50,566 nucleotides of DNA, from positions 1 to 50,566 of the forward strand of contig JAGOHC010000006.1 of NCBI GenBank assembly GCA_017996375.1, given 5' to 3'. Origin of the DNA: Saprospiraceae bacterium. Its GTDB lineage: Bacteria; Bacteroidota; Bacteroidia; Chitinophagales; Saprospiraceae. The translations under genes and the position numbers were made by a program. Positions 42,640 to 50,566 of the stretch are shown piece by piece. The notes beneath the pieces are model-generated. The model saw only the letters and a program-made list of their open reading frames with translations. It searched no databases and had not been told where the DNA came from. The first letter of the stretch is position 1; each line of letters starts with the position of its first letter.

Positions 42640-44076
42640 ATGTCAAATCGCACAAAAATTGTTGAATTATTACGCACCGCCCCTGTGGGCACACACGTCA
42701 CCGTAAAAGGGTGGGTACGCACATTTCGCAACAATCAATTTATTGCCCTAAACGATGGTTCAACCAATACCAACCTGCAAATAGTTGTAGATTTTGAAAA
42801 TACAGATGCCAACCTATTGCGCCGCATCACCACTGGAGCAGCACTATCCGTTCGGGGTAACGTGGCGGCCTCGCAGGGCAAAGGGCAAAGCATAGAAATA
42901 ACCGCACAACACATAGAAATATTAGGCGATTGCGATGCCGAGCAATATCCATTGCAACCCAAAAAACACAGCTTGGAATTCTTGCGCGACATTGCTCATT
43001 TGCGCTTCCGCACCAACACCTTTGGGGCAGTATTTCGCGTGCGCCATGCCTTAGCGTTTGCCATACACCATTTTTTTAATGATAGAGGATTTGTATATCT
43101 GCACACACCTGTCATCACTGGCTCGGATGCCGAAGGTGCTGGCGAAATGTTTCGTGTCACTACCTTAGATTTAAACAATCCACCACGCAACGAAGACGGT
43201 ACCATAAACAACAAAACTGACTTTTTCGGGCGTGAAACCAACCTCACCGTATCAGGGCAACTGGAGGCGGAATTAGGAGCAATGGCATTCTCTGAAGTTT
43301 ATACTTTTGGACCCACGTTTCGCGCCGAAAACTCTAACACCTCCCGCCACTTGGCGGAGTTTTGGATGATTGAACCGGAAGTGGCTTTTGCCGATCTAAA
43401 CGACAATATGGATTTGGCGGAAGCCATGTTGAAATACGTAATATCGTATGTGCTGGAGCATTGTGCCGAAGATATTGCATTTCTGGATAGTCGCTTGGCG
43501 GATGAAGAAAAACAAAAACCGCAAAATGAACGCTCAGAAATGTCGCTTACGGAAAAGCTGAAATTTTGTATTAACAACCCATTTGTGCGATTAACCTATA
43601 CTGAAGCAATAGATATTCTAAAAAATTCGGCACCCAATAAAAAAGGGAAATTTAATTACACAATTGATACATGGGGTGCCGATTTGCAATCGGAGCATGA
43701 GCGATATTTGGTAGAAAAACATTTCAAATCCCCCGTTATACTCACCGATTATCCGAAGGATATAAAAGCCTTTTATATGCGCCTGAACGAAGACGGCAAA
43801 ACCGTTCGCGCTATGGATATTCTCTTTCCGGGCATCGGCGAAATTGTCGGCGGATCGCAGCGCGAGGAGCGTTACGATAAGCTCGTGCAACGCATGGAAG
43901 ATATGCATATCCCCGTTGAAGAATTGTATTGGTACTTAGATACGCGCCGCTTTGGCACTTGCCAACACGCAGGGTTCGGGTTGGGCTTCGAGCGGTTGGT
44001 ATTGTTTGCAACCGGTATGACTAACATCCGCGATGTAATTGCGTTTCCGCGCACACCGGGCAGCGCAGCATTTTAA
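42640..44076 (+). CDS. asnS: Asparaginyl-tRNA synthetase
   Basis: AsnS charges tRNA-Asn. The 478-residue class IIb synthetase has the N-terminal OB-fold anticodon domain ([20 protein letters not shown], about 20-39), motif 2 region with [20 protein letters not shown] (about 223-242) and motif 3 [22 protein letters not shown] near the C-terminus, ending [10 protein letters not shown]. It carries the usual AsnS insertion (about 280-330, [18 protein letters not shown]). Length is standard. A glycerophosphodiesterase gene follows 17 bases downstream, so the two are probably co-transcribed. Confidence 0.96.
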   Translation: MSNRTKIVELLRTAPVGTHVTVKGWVRTFRNNQFIALNDGSTNTNLQIVVDFENTDANLLRRITTGAALSVRGNVAASQGKGQSIEITAQHIEILGDCDAEQYPLQPKKHSLEFLRDIAHLRFRTNTFGAVFRVRHALAFAIHHFFNDRGFVYLHTPVITGSDAEGAGEMFRVTTLDLNNPPRNEDGTINNKTDFFGRETNLTVSGQLEAELGAMAFSEVYTFGPTFRAENSNTSRHLAEFWMIEPEVAFADLNDNMDLAEAMLKYVISYVLEHCAEDIAFLDSRLADEEKQKPQNERSEMSLTEKLKFCINNPFVRLTYTEAIDILKNSAPNKKGKFNYTIDTWGADLQSEHERYLVEKHFKSPVILTDYPKDIKAFYMRLNEDGKTVRAMDILFPGIGEIVGGSQREERYDKLVQRMEDMHIPVEELYWYLDTRRFGTCQHAGFGLGFERLVLFATGMTNIRDVIAFPRTPGSAAF

Positions 44077-44093
44077 TATAATTATTTCATGTT

Positions 44094-45002
44094 ATGAAAT
44101 CACCGTTTCTGATTATATTACTTTTCATTTTGTTGGGTTGCCAAACTACTATGAACGAAAAAAACAAAACGACTCTTTTTGATTGGCAAGGGCACAGAGG
44201 CGCACGCGGGTTGCTACCCGAAAATACTGTAATGGCTTTTTTGGAAGCCCTGAAATATCCGGCTGTAAAAACGTTGGAGATGGATGTTGCCGTTACAAAA
44301 GATGGTCAAATTATACTTTCCCATGAGCCTTGGATGTCTGCCGAAATATGTAGCCTCCCCGATGGCTCGCCCATTGATACGGCTACTGCCGAACAACACC
44401 TTATTTATAATATGACCGTTGCCGAAGTACAACGTTACGATTGTGGCAAACGCGGGCATCCACGCTTCCCGCAACAGCAAGCACAAGCAGCACACAAGCC
44501 CACGTTGCAAGAAGTAGTTGTAGCCGTTAATGCGTATTGCGTTCAGCACAAACGCCAAGCACCTTTTTATAATATTGAGATGAAAAGCGAAGCACAATGG
44601 GACAACCTTCGCCACCCTGCACCTGATGCTTTTGCCGCTTTGTTGTTAAAAGAAATAAAACGCTTAGGCATCTACAACCGCACCTGCATCCAATCGTTTG
44701 ATGTGCGCTGCCTACAAGCTATGCGCCGTTTGGATGATAAGATAATTCTCGCACTGTTAGTTGAAAATTTGAATGGGCTTTCCGCTAACTTGCAAACACT
44801 TGGTTTTGCGCCAAACATTTACAGTCCTAATTATTATTTACTCACGCCGGAGGTTATTGAACAGTGTCATCAAAAAAATATGTTGGTTATTCCTTGGACG
44901 GTCAATGATACTGCCGAGATGCACCGCCTCATCGCCTTAGGTATAGATGGCATCATTACAGATTACCCAAATTTAATACCCGCGGCATCGTCACATAATT
45001 AA
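44094..45002 (+). CDS. Glycerophosphodiester phosphodiesterase lipoprotein
   Basis: This enzyme hydrolyses glycerophosphodiesters from phospholipid breakdown to glycerol-3-phosphate and an alcohol. The 302-residue product has a lipobox LLGC (Cys16) and the GDPD TIM-barrel motifs: GHRGARGLLPENTVMAFLEA (catalytic His and Arg plus Glu) and EMDVAVTKDGQIILSHEPW (metal-binding Glu/Asp and catalytic His). Later barrel strands include FYNIEMKSEAQ, IQSFDVRCLQAMRR, MLVIPWTVNDTAEMHRLI and GIDGIITDYPNL. The lipid anchor puts it in the periplasmic side of a membrane. It follows asnS by 17 bases. Its end overlaps an antisense phhA-like remnant. Confidence 0.93.
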   Translation: MKSPFLIILLFILLGCQTTMNEKNKTTLFDWQGHRGARGLLPENTVMAFLEALKYPAVKTLEMDVAVTKDGQIILSHEPWMSAEICSLPDGSPIDTATAEQHLIYNMTVAEVQRYDCGKRGHPRFPQQQAQAAHKPTLQEVVVAVNAYCVQHKRQAPFYNIEMKSEAQWDNLRHPAPDAFAALLLKEIKRLGIYNRTCIQSFDVRCLQAMRRLDDKIILALLVENLNGLSANLQTLGFAPNIYSPNYYLLTPEVIEQCHQKNMLVIPWTVNDTAEMHRLIALGIDGIITDYPNLIPAASSHN

Positions 45003-45155
45003 CTGTGCTAAAGTTTGTTTTATTTGCGGTAAGCTTTCGTATAGTTGCTCATATGTTTGCGCAACAAAATATTTATCTTGAATAACATCGGTGCGGTATG
45101 GTGTAGCCATCATAGTTGCTACGTTAAAAGCAATTTTTTGTGTTTGATTGCCCAT
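44991..45155 (-). pseudogene. Probable phenylalanine-4-hydroxylase C-terminal remnant
   Basis: A 54-codon minus-strand frame encodes FNVATMMATPYRTDVIQ, DKYFVAQTYEQLYESLPQI and KQTLAQLIM. It resembles the C-terminal end of bacterial phenylalanine-4-monooxygenase (MRTPYRIDxxQxxYFVxxSFxQLF). The frame is closed by a stop about 15 bases upstream of its ATG, and neither the iron-binding region nor the rest of the enzyme is found upstream. The end overlaps the last 12 bases of the convergent glycerophosphodiesterase gene. It is most likely a decaying fragment; a chance similarity or a small real gene cannot be excluded. Confidence 0.5.
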
Positions 45156-45307
45156 GGCTGCTGCCGTTTAGAGATGTGTTGCATCACGATAATAATAACA
45201 GCAGCAATATGTGCAATGTAACGAAATCATAAAATACATATCTGATGCACAAGGGTAATTGCTTCGCACAAACTTGTCAATAGCTGATAAGTCGCAAAAG
45301 TAAATAG

Positions 45308-45790
45308 TTATTTCTTTTTTTGTAAAAGCAGCAAATCTTTCACCAAAGCATTGGGTACGGCAATAGCCAAATTGTAGTGCATAATTTGCCAGCCGGATGC
45401 GATGCGGCGCAATACGCCGGAGCCGCGACATTCGCCCATGTGGTCAGTAGCAATCTTTTCTTCAAACCAAGCATACTGTCCGTCTTTACTAAAATAGACA
45501 TTTCGACTAAACGGTTTGAGCACCCATGCCGATTCTTTTGCGAAGTAGGGTTTCGACCATTCGCGCATTTCGTTGAGCGTCCAGCGCTCCGAAGCATCAG
45601 TACCTAAATAAATAGCATCGGCAGCCATACTGCCAAAAAAAGTGTCCTCATCGGCAACGGCAGCGGCATGATGCCATTTGTCCATAAGTTGATTAATTGC
45701 CTGAGTATCCGCTATGGGCGTATGTAGCTTGCGCGTGCATCCGATAGCAACAAGCAGCAAAAGTGAAAGAAGAGAGGTGTACTTATACAT
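45308..45790 (-). CDS. NTF2-like (SnoaL/DUF4440-type) lipoprotein
   Basis: From the ATG at 45790 the product has 160 residues with a lipobox (LLLLVAIGC, Cys18). The mature part fits the cone-shaped NTF2-like fold: a helix INQLMDKWHHAAAVADEDTFFGSM, then DAIYLGTDASERWTLNEMREWSKPYF, and a beta sheet ending GSGVLRRIASGWQIMHYNLAIAVPN. The GWQIMHYN strand is the usual core of DUF4440/SnoaL-3 proteins. Function unknown; these domains can be enzymatic or ligand-binding. A further upstream ATG at 45817 is less likely because the lipoprotein signal starts at 45790. Confidence 0.85.
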   Translation of the reverse strand: MYKYTSLLSLLLLVAIGCTRKLHTPIADTQAINQLMDKWHHAAAVADEDTFFGSMAADAIYLGTDASERWTLNEMREWSKPYFAKESAWVLKPFSRNVYFSKDGQYAWFEEKIATDHMGECRGSGVLRRIASGWQIMHYNLAIAVPNALVKDLLLLQKKK

Positions 45791-45942
45791 AGGTGGTATG
45801 AATATTGCGTGATACATAAAAGTTTATATTAAAGTATTGCTTTTGTTGCGAAATATATTTTTTGTGTGGAGCTATTTTTATTTCTGCAAATTAATAGTAT
45901 TTTGTACCGTTATTTTTGAATTCACTCAAATTTTTATTTCAA

Positions 45943-47343
45943 ATGCAAGAAAATCAGAAAGAATTGTTTGGACACCCACGGGGGCTTTTTCTGCTGTTCC
46001 TTACCGAAATGTGGGAGCGTTTCAGCTACTATGGTATGCGTGGATTGCTCATCTTGTTCCTTACCAAATCTTTGATGGAGGGCGGTTTAGGTTTCGAGAA
46101 AGGTCACGCAGGGCAAATTTATGGTATTTATACGAGCTTAGTATATCTCACACCGCTCATTGGTGGGTGGTTAGCTGATAACTACTTAGGGCAGCGTTGG
46201 TCTATTACCATTGGTGGTATCACTATGGCATTAGGGCAATTTGCACTTTTCTATTGTGCCTCATCCTCTTCTATTAGTCTTTTATATTTAGGTTTAGGTT
46301 TGCTCATCATCGGCAACGGTTTCTTCAAACCAAATATCTCTACTGTAGTAGGCAAGTTATATCCACAGGGCGACAAACGCCGCGATAGCGCATTCACTAT
46401 ATTCTATATGGGTATTAACTTAGGCGCATTTCTTGCACCACTCATTTGCGGCTACCTTGCCGAAGATTATTTTGCCATAAAACAAACCGCAGCTGACGGC
46501 AGTTCGACCGTGGCAAAGTATGGATTCCAATACGGTTTCTTGGCGGCAGGCTTCGGTATGGTATTAGGGCAAATATTATTCAACCTGTTGGCTCGCCAAT
46601 ACTTAGGCAACATCGGCGTTGAACCTGATGCTAAAGTAGAACGTGCAAAAGCCAATGGCAACACGGTTGCTGTGCCGCTCACTCCGGAGGAAAGACAGCG
46701 CATTATCGTAATAGGTGTTATGGTAACCTTTGTGATTTTCTTCTGGGCTGGTTTCGAGCAAGCAGGCTCAACGCTTAGTTTATATACAGATAGTTATATC
46801 AATCGCAATTTGGGCGGATTCCTTATCCCTACTTCGTGGTTTCAATCTGTCAATCCGTTATTTATTGTAATATTAGGACCTGTGTTCACTTGGCTTTGGC
46901 TAGCATTAAGCAAAGAAGGCAGAGAGCCGAATACGATTATCAAAATGGGTTTGGGTATGATATTACTCGGCTTAGGCTTCCTACTCATGTTAGCTGCTGC
47001 TGCTGAGCGCGGTGGCGATAATCCTGACGTAGCCGTTAAAGCAAGTTTATGGTGGTTAGTTGGTACATACCTCATACATACAATGGGCGAACTTTGCCTG
47101 TCGCCGGTGGGACTTTCTATGGTAACCAAATTGGCACCTGCCCGCCTCGCATCGCTCCTCATGGGCGTATGGTTATTGAGCAGTTTTGTAGCTAACTATA
47201 TTGCTGGTGCTACGGTTGAGTACGTAGAGCGCATGGGGTCTGTTAAAATATTTACCATCATCGCGGGCGTGACCATCGCGTTAGGAATAATTGTACTACT
47301 CATTTCTAAAAAATTAGTAAAAATGACACACGGACGATTATAG
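45943..47343 (+). CDS. Proton-dependent oligopeptide transporter (POT/PTR2 family)
   Basis: This major-facilitator transporter imports di- and tripeptides with protons. The 466-residue product starts MQENQKELFGHPRGLFLLF, followed by the POT signature EMWERFSYYGMRGLLILFLT (ExxER motif, proton coupling). Later come GGWLADNYLGQRWSI, the PTR2 signature FFKPNISTVVGKLYPQGD and FTIFYMGINLGAFLAPLICG. About 12 hydrophobic segments are visible, and MGELCLSPVGLSMVTKLAP lies in the C-terminal half. A TTG at 45916 would add nine residues; the ATG at 45943 is preferred. A strong terminator follows. Confidence 0.94.
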   Translation: MQENQKELFGHPRGLFLLFLTEMWERFSYYGMRGLLILFLTKSLMEGGLGFEKGHAGQIYGIYTSLVYLTPLIGGWLADNYLGQRWSITIGGITMALGQFALFYCASSSSISLLYLGLGLLIIGNGFFKPNISTVVGKLYPQGDKRRDSAFTIFYMGINLGAFLAPLICGYLAEDYFAIKQTAADGSSTVAKYGFQYGFLAAGFGMVLGQILFNLLARQYLGNIGVEPDAKVERAKANGNTVAVPLTPEERQRIIVIGVMVTFVIFFWAGFEQAGSTLSLYTDSYINRNLGGFLIPTSWFQSVNPLFIVILGPVFTWLWLALSKEGREPNTIIKMGLGMILLGLGFLLMLAAAAERGGDNPDVAVKASLWWLVGTYLIHTMGELCLSPVGLSMVTKLAPARLASLLMGVWLLSSFVANYIAGATVEYVERMGSVKIFTIIAGVTIALGIIVLLISKKLVKMTHGRL

Positions 47344-47372
47344 TTCGATTCATTTTTTCAATCACATATTTG

Positions 47373-47409
47373 GCGGAGCAGTTATAATATATAACTGCTC
47401 CGCTTTTTT
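47373..47409 (+). terminator. Intrinsic terminator of the peptide transporter gene
   Basis: Fourteen-base perfect arms (47373-47386 and 47390-47403) around a three-base loop, followed by a T-tract. It is the strongest terminator in the window. It lies 30 bases after the transporter stop. Confidence 0.95.
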
Positions 47410-47491
47410 ATAACAAAAATTTTTGTGAAAAACACAATCACCGCTGATCATAATCTCTTCATTCTGAACACTAACAAAAATAGATACGAAA

Positions 47492-47523
47492 TTTGCCCAC
47501 GTACAGAATTGGTCGTATCTTCG
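47492..47523 (+). promoter_or_regulatory. Candidate promoter of the ATP-grasp gene
   Basis: TTTG (47492-47495), a 20-base spacer and TATCTTCG (47516-47523) fit the Bacteroidota TTTG / TAnnTTTG pattern with one mismatch in the -7 box. The start codon at 47574 follows 51 bases later. Confidence 0.55.
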
Positions 47524-47573
47524 CAAGATATATTTCATATCCATATTTTTAGACTAAATCACATTTAATACTA

Positions 47574-48752
47574 ATGAAAAAAATAGGTATCCTTTTTGGA
47601 CAGGAGCGCAGCTTCCCGCAGGCGTTCATTGACCGTGTTAATAGCAAGAATGTAAAAGGCGTTCAAGCAGAAGTTGTCAATATTGACAAAGTAATGCAAG
47701 GGGAAACTACCGAGTATGCAGTTATCATTGACCGCATCTCACAAGATGTACCTTTCTATCGCGGATATTTAAAAAATGCAGCTATCGGCGGTACAGCAGT
47801 TATCAACAACCCTTTTTGGTGGAGTGCCGATGAAAAGTTTTTCAACAACGCCCTCGCCGTAAAAGTTGGCGTACCTGTACCAAACACTGTTTTGTTACCT
47901 TCTAAATTGTTACCTGTTGACACTTCCGAAATGTCATTCACAAACTTAGCTTTCCCGTTAGATTGGGAAGGTATATTTCAATACATCGGCTTTCCAGCAT
48001 ATATGAAACCGTTCGCTGGTGGCGGTTGGAAAAGCGTTTACCGCGTGGACGGCATGGGTGACTTCTTTGAGAAGCACAGCGAAACCGGACAGTTGGTTAT
48101 GATGCTGCAAGAAGAAATCCAATTCGACCATTACTTCCGTTGCTATTGTTTGGGTGGCAAGTACGTACACGTTATGCCTTACGAGCCACGCAACCCACAC
48201 CACTTACGCTACGCAGCAGAAAATACGGCGGGCGAAAAAATCACAAAATTAGTACACGACTATGTGTTGCGCCTCAACCACGCCTTAGGCTACGATTTCA
48301 ACACTGTTGAGTTTGCTGTTCGCGACGGCATTCCTTACGCAATAGATTTTTGCAATCCGGCTCCTGATGCCGATGTAAATTCCGTAGGTGCAGAAAACTT
48401 TGAGTGGATTGTTGAAAACGCCGCCAAATTTGCCATCGAAAGAGCCTTAGCACAAAAGCCCGGACAAATGAACCTCACCTGGGGTACGTTTATTCAAGAT
48501 GCCGTTAAGGGTAACAAAGTTGGCATACCGACAGCACCAAGCGCAAAAGCTGCTCCAGCTAAAAAACTAGCGACGAAGAAGCCAGCACCCAAAAAAGCGG
48601 AAGCACCAAAGAAAGCCGCGCCAACACCAGCAAAAGCTAAAACAAAACCACCTGTAAAAAAGGCTGCTCCAAAAGCTGCACCTGCTTTGAAGAAAGCGGA
48701 AGCACCTAAGGCAGAAGCTAAACCAAAGAAGTCGGCAGCTAAGAAGAAATAA
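47574..48752 (+). CDS. ATP-grasp family protein with histone-H1-like tail
   Basis: This 392-residue protein is of unknown substrate. The first 320 residues look like an ATP-grasp ligase: GILFGQERSFPQAF at the start, GFPAYMKPFAGGGWKSVYRV (ATP-binding lysine and glycine-rich loop, about 139-158), MLQEEIQFDHYFRCYCLGG, and the metal-site segment EFAVRDGIPYAIDFCNPAPD (about 247-266). From about residue 321 there is a 72-residue tail with 24 Lys, 24 Ala, 13 Pro and only 3 Glu, rich in KKAEAPK-type repeats. It closely resembles histone H1 or bacterial H1-like proteins. The tail is encoded by many aagaaagc-like repeats. The DUF58 gene follows after five bases. Confidence 0.82.
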   Translation: MKKIGILFGQERSFPQAFIDRVNSKNVKGVQAEVVNIDKVMQGETTEYAVIIDRISQDVPFYRGYLKNAAIGGTAVINNPFWWSADEKFFNNALAVKVGVPVPNTVLLPSKLLPVDTSEMSFTNLAFPLDWEGIFQYIGFPAYMKPFAGGGWKSVYRVDGMGDFFEKHSETGQLVMMLQEEIQFDHYFRCYCLGGKYVHVMPYEPRNPHHLRYAAENTAGEKITKLVHDYVLRLNHALGYDFNTVEFAVRDGIPYAIDFCNPAPDADVNSVGAENFEWIVENAAKFAIERALAQKPGQMNLTWGTFIQDAVKGNKVGIPTAPSAKAAPAKKLATKKPAPKKAEAPKKAAPTPAKAKTKPPVKKAAPKAAPALKKAEAPKAEAKPKKSAAKKK

Positions 48753-48757
48753 GCGCA

Positions 48758-49627
48758 ATGGAAACAGCAGCGCTACTGAAAAAAGTTCGCAAAATTGAAA
48801 TAAAAACTAAAGGACTCTCCAAACACTTATTTTCAGGAGAATACCATAGTGCGTTCAAAGGGAGGGGTATGGCGTTCAGCGAAGTTCGCAGTTATCAATA
48901 CGGCGATGATGTTCGAAATATTGATTGGAACGTGACTGCCCGAACCAACGCTCCGCACGTCAAGGTTTTTGAAGAAGAACGCGAACTGACTATTCTCTTA
49001 GTCGTGGACGTAAGCCAATCGTCCTTTTTTGGTACGCGCCGCCAAACCAAGCTAGAACTCATGATAGAGCTTTGCGCCGTGCTTGCTTTCTCGGCAATAA
49101 GCAATAACGACAAAGTAGGGTTGGCGTTATTTTCAGATAAAATCGAAAAATTTATACCGCCCAAAAAAGGCCGGCAGCACACGCTCCGTATCTTACGCGA
49201 GTTGATAGACTTCCAACCACAGCACAGCAAGACCAATCTTGCCGTTTGCCTGGAGTACGTCAATAACGTCATCAAGAAGCGGAGTGTGTGTTTTGTTTTA
49301 TCCGATTTTCTATCCGCTAATTACGAGCAACCCCTGCGTATTGTTGGCAAACGGCACGACCTTATCGGGGTACAAATTGCAGATGCTATGGAGGAAGTGC
49401 TACCTAATGTCGGGATGATGCACATTCGTGATGCCGAAACCGGACAAGTGCTTCTCATTGATACGGCTTCCGCCGAAATGAGGCAACAACATAGCCGTTG
49501 GTTTCGACAGCATAGTGAGCGATTTAGCCAGTTGTTTGCCAAAGTCGGTGCCGACACCATCCGCCTGCGAAGTGGTGAAGAATATATCCATACGTTGTTG
49601 CAATTTTTTAAACAACGAAAAAAATAA
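48758..49627 (+). CDS. DUF58 domain protein
   Basis: The 289-residue protein starts METAALLKKVRKIEIKTKGL, then GEYHSAFKGRGMAFSEVRSY and YGDDVRNIDWNVTARTNAP, the conserved DUF58 entry. A vWA-like core follows with VVDVSQSSFFGT (metal-site-like DxSxS) and VCFVLSDFLS. DUF58 proteins are usual partners of MoxR AAA+ ATPases and Bat proteins in envelope or stress-related operons. It starts five bases after the ATP-grasp gene and is followed by a BatD-like gene, so this is probably the start of a Bat operon; the moxR gene is not seen. Confidence 0.9.
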   Translation: METAALLKKVRKIEIKTKGLSKHLFSGEYHSAFKGRGMAFSEVRSYQYGDDVRNIDWNVTARTNAPHVKVFEEERELTILLVVDVSQSSFFGTRRQTKLELMIELCAVLAFSAISNNDKVGLALFSDKIEKFIPPKKGRQHTLRILRELIDFQPQHSKTNLAVCLEYVNNVIKKRSVCFVLSDFLSANYEQPLRIVGKRHDLIGVQIADAMEEVLPNVGMMHIRDAETGQVLLIDTASAEMRQQHSRWFRQHSERFSQLFAKVGADTIRLRSGEEYIHTLLQFFKQRKK

Positions 49628-49640
49628 AATACCAATACCC

Positions 49641-50566
49641 ATGTTGCGTCAAATGGCTAATATGATTCGTGTATGGATTTGTCTTTACGGCTTTCTAATA
49701 TTTTCTTTAACGCTATTCGGGCAGCCGCAAGCCACTGCACACTTAGATGCTGATACTATGTATATCGGCGACCAACAGCAACTACATATTACCGTAAAAC
49801 ACGGCAACGAAACCACCATACGCTACGCCAATCTTGCCGTCTTAGACAGTATAAAATCATTAGAAATCATACAAAAAAGTCGTTTTAAAAACATACCAAA
49901 CGGCAGCCAACAAAACATCACCATTACCTTATTTGAGGAAGGAGTATATCAATTGCCACCTACCCCTGTCGTCTGCGAAATAAATAACGATACCGCAACG
50001 ATACAAACCAACAGCCTTGCGATAGTAGTGCTACCCCCAAAAGCGGATACTGCCAAAATTGCCCCTATCAAAGATATAATTAAAGAACCCGCCACTTGGC
50101 TCGATTACGCCAACTACCTGCTCCTCCCCGTACTGCTAATCGCATTAGCGATACTCGGTTATCGGTTATATAATCGCTATTACAAAAAGAAAGCACCCAC
50201 CAAAACCAATGCAGCACACGCTCCAGATGCTTACGAAGTAGCGATGCAAAAATTAGCCGCCTTACGGCAAACAAAAATGTGGGAGCAGCCCGATAACATC
50301 AAGACATATTATTCCGACTTGACATTTATTATCAGAGAATATATCGAAAAAAAATATGCTGTTTCAGCATTAGAACAAACTACTGATGAAATCATAAAAT
50401 CACTGCATCACTACTCCGCCTCCACACAAGTTTCCACTCTTCGCGACCTGCTTAACCTCGCTGATATGGTAAAATTTGCAAAAGCACAACCGCAACAAGA
50501 TGTGCATTTGCATTGGCTCAATACTGCCGAACAATGGCTTACCACAACGAATAAAAACCTGAACAG
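49641..50566 (+). CDS. BatD-like membrane protein, 3' end cut by window
   Basis: An open frame runs from the ATG at 49641 to the right edge without a stop (308 complete codons). It has a signal peptide (WICLYGFLIFSLTLFGQ), a beta-rich periplasmic domain (about 30-145, with TAHLDADTMYIGDQQQLHIT and FEEGVYQLPPTPVV), one transmembrane helix (about 157-177, LLLPVLLIALAILGY), and a helical cytoplasmic tail. The layout fits the small BatD/DUF4381-like proteins that follow DUF58 genes. It begins 13 bases after the DUF58 stop. The C-terminus and the next genes (vWA proteins expected) are outside. Confidence 0.8.
   Translation, partial: MLRQMANMIRVWICLYGFLIFSLTLFGQPQATAHLDADTMYIGDQQQLHITVKHGNETTIRYANLAVLDSIKSLEIIQKSRFKNIPNGSQQNITITLFEEGVYQLPPTPVVCEINNDTATIQTNSLAIVVLPPKADTAKIAPIKDIIKEPATWLDYANYLLLPVLLIALAILGYRLYNRYYKKKAPTKTNAAHAPDAYEVAMQKLAALRQTKMWEQPDNIKTYYSDLTFIIREYIEKKYAVSALEQTTDEIIKSLHHYSASTQVSTLRDLLNLADMVKFAKAQPQQDVHLHWLNTAEQWLTTTNKNLN

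Noticed and set aside
48535..48750. Repeat array or CRISPR-like element
   Set aside because: The repeats are imperfect, in frame, and encode the Lys/Ala/Pro tail of the ATP-grasp protein; there are no spacers.

Overview
This window comes from a chromosome of the phylum Bacteroidota. The evidence is consistent: type IX secretion genes (porU, porV), a gliding-type lipoprotein (gldD), secreted proteins with a C-terminal sorting domain, the Bacteroidota-type families DUF4271 and DUF5916, and several candidate -7 boxes of the form TAnnTTTG. A eukaryote-like GT3 glycogen synthase and the mix of families suggest an environmental, non-Bacteroidales lineage (Chitinophagia- or Saprospiria-like). That finer placement is a guess. 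No phage, insertion sequence or CRISPR array was seen; most of the window is core genome with a few accessory or decaying spots.

Layout. 1-6063: a terminator from a gene off the left edge, then on the minus strand porV, a small beta-barrel protein and the sortase porU. 6328-12554 (+): a DUF5916 outer-membrane protein, a large secreted multidomain protein with a lysyl-oxidase-like core, a small membrane-anchored protein and a stand-alone biotin carrier. 12562-14046 (-): exonuclease III, rnpA, rpmH. 14208-19077 (+): a non-catalytic M16 peptidase homologue, a FAD-dependent dehydrogenase, dnaN and a PrsW-like membrane protease. 19074-19961 (-): mscS. 20113-21879 (+): an oligopeptide-binding lipoprotein. 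21891-35995 (-): a long housekeeping block with GT3 glycogen synthase, dapD, gldD, bamA, uppS, aat, hemD, DUF4271, fabH, lon and a lipoprotein. 36041-39705 (-): an AhpD-like protein, a TonB-dependent receptor behind a TPP riboswitch, a NadR-like kinase and tRNA-Val. 40112-50566 (mostly +): an OmpA-like protein, a coiled-coil/HhH protein, a decayed lipoprotein, asnS, a glycerophosphodiesterase, a probable phhA remnant (-), an NTF2-like lipoprotein (-), a POT transporter, an ATP-grasp protein with a histone-H1-like tail, and the start of a DUF58/Bat-type operon cut by the right edge.

How the genes work together. PorU and PorV form the surface complex that releases and anchors type IX cargo; the lysyl-oxidase-like protein at 8953-11358 carries such a sorting domain and is a likely client. 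BamA inserts the many beta-barrels encoded here. The TPP riboswitch marks the receptor at 36655-38871 as a thiamine (or thiamine-precursor) importer. The first strand of its aptamer lies inside the last codons of the upstream NadR-like kinase, which makes that kinase a candidate salvage enzyme.

Most notable: (1) the TPP aptamer built partly from kinase coding sequence; (2) a secreted lysyl-oxidase-like protein that keeps the copper-binding histidines and both cofactor-forming residues, joined to dockerin, cohesin-like and sorting domains; (3) an ATP-grasp enzyme fused to a 72-residue Lys/Ala/Pro tail; (4) two decaying genes, a DUF6973-type lipoprotein and a phenylalanine-hydroxylase C-terminus.
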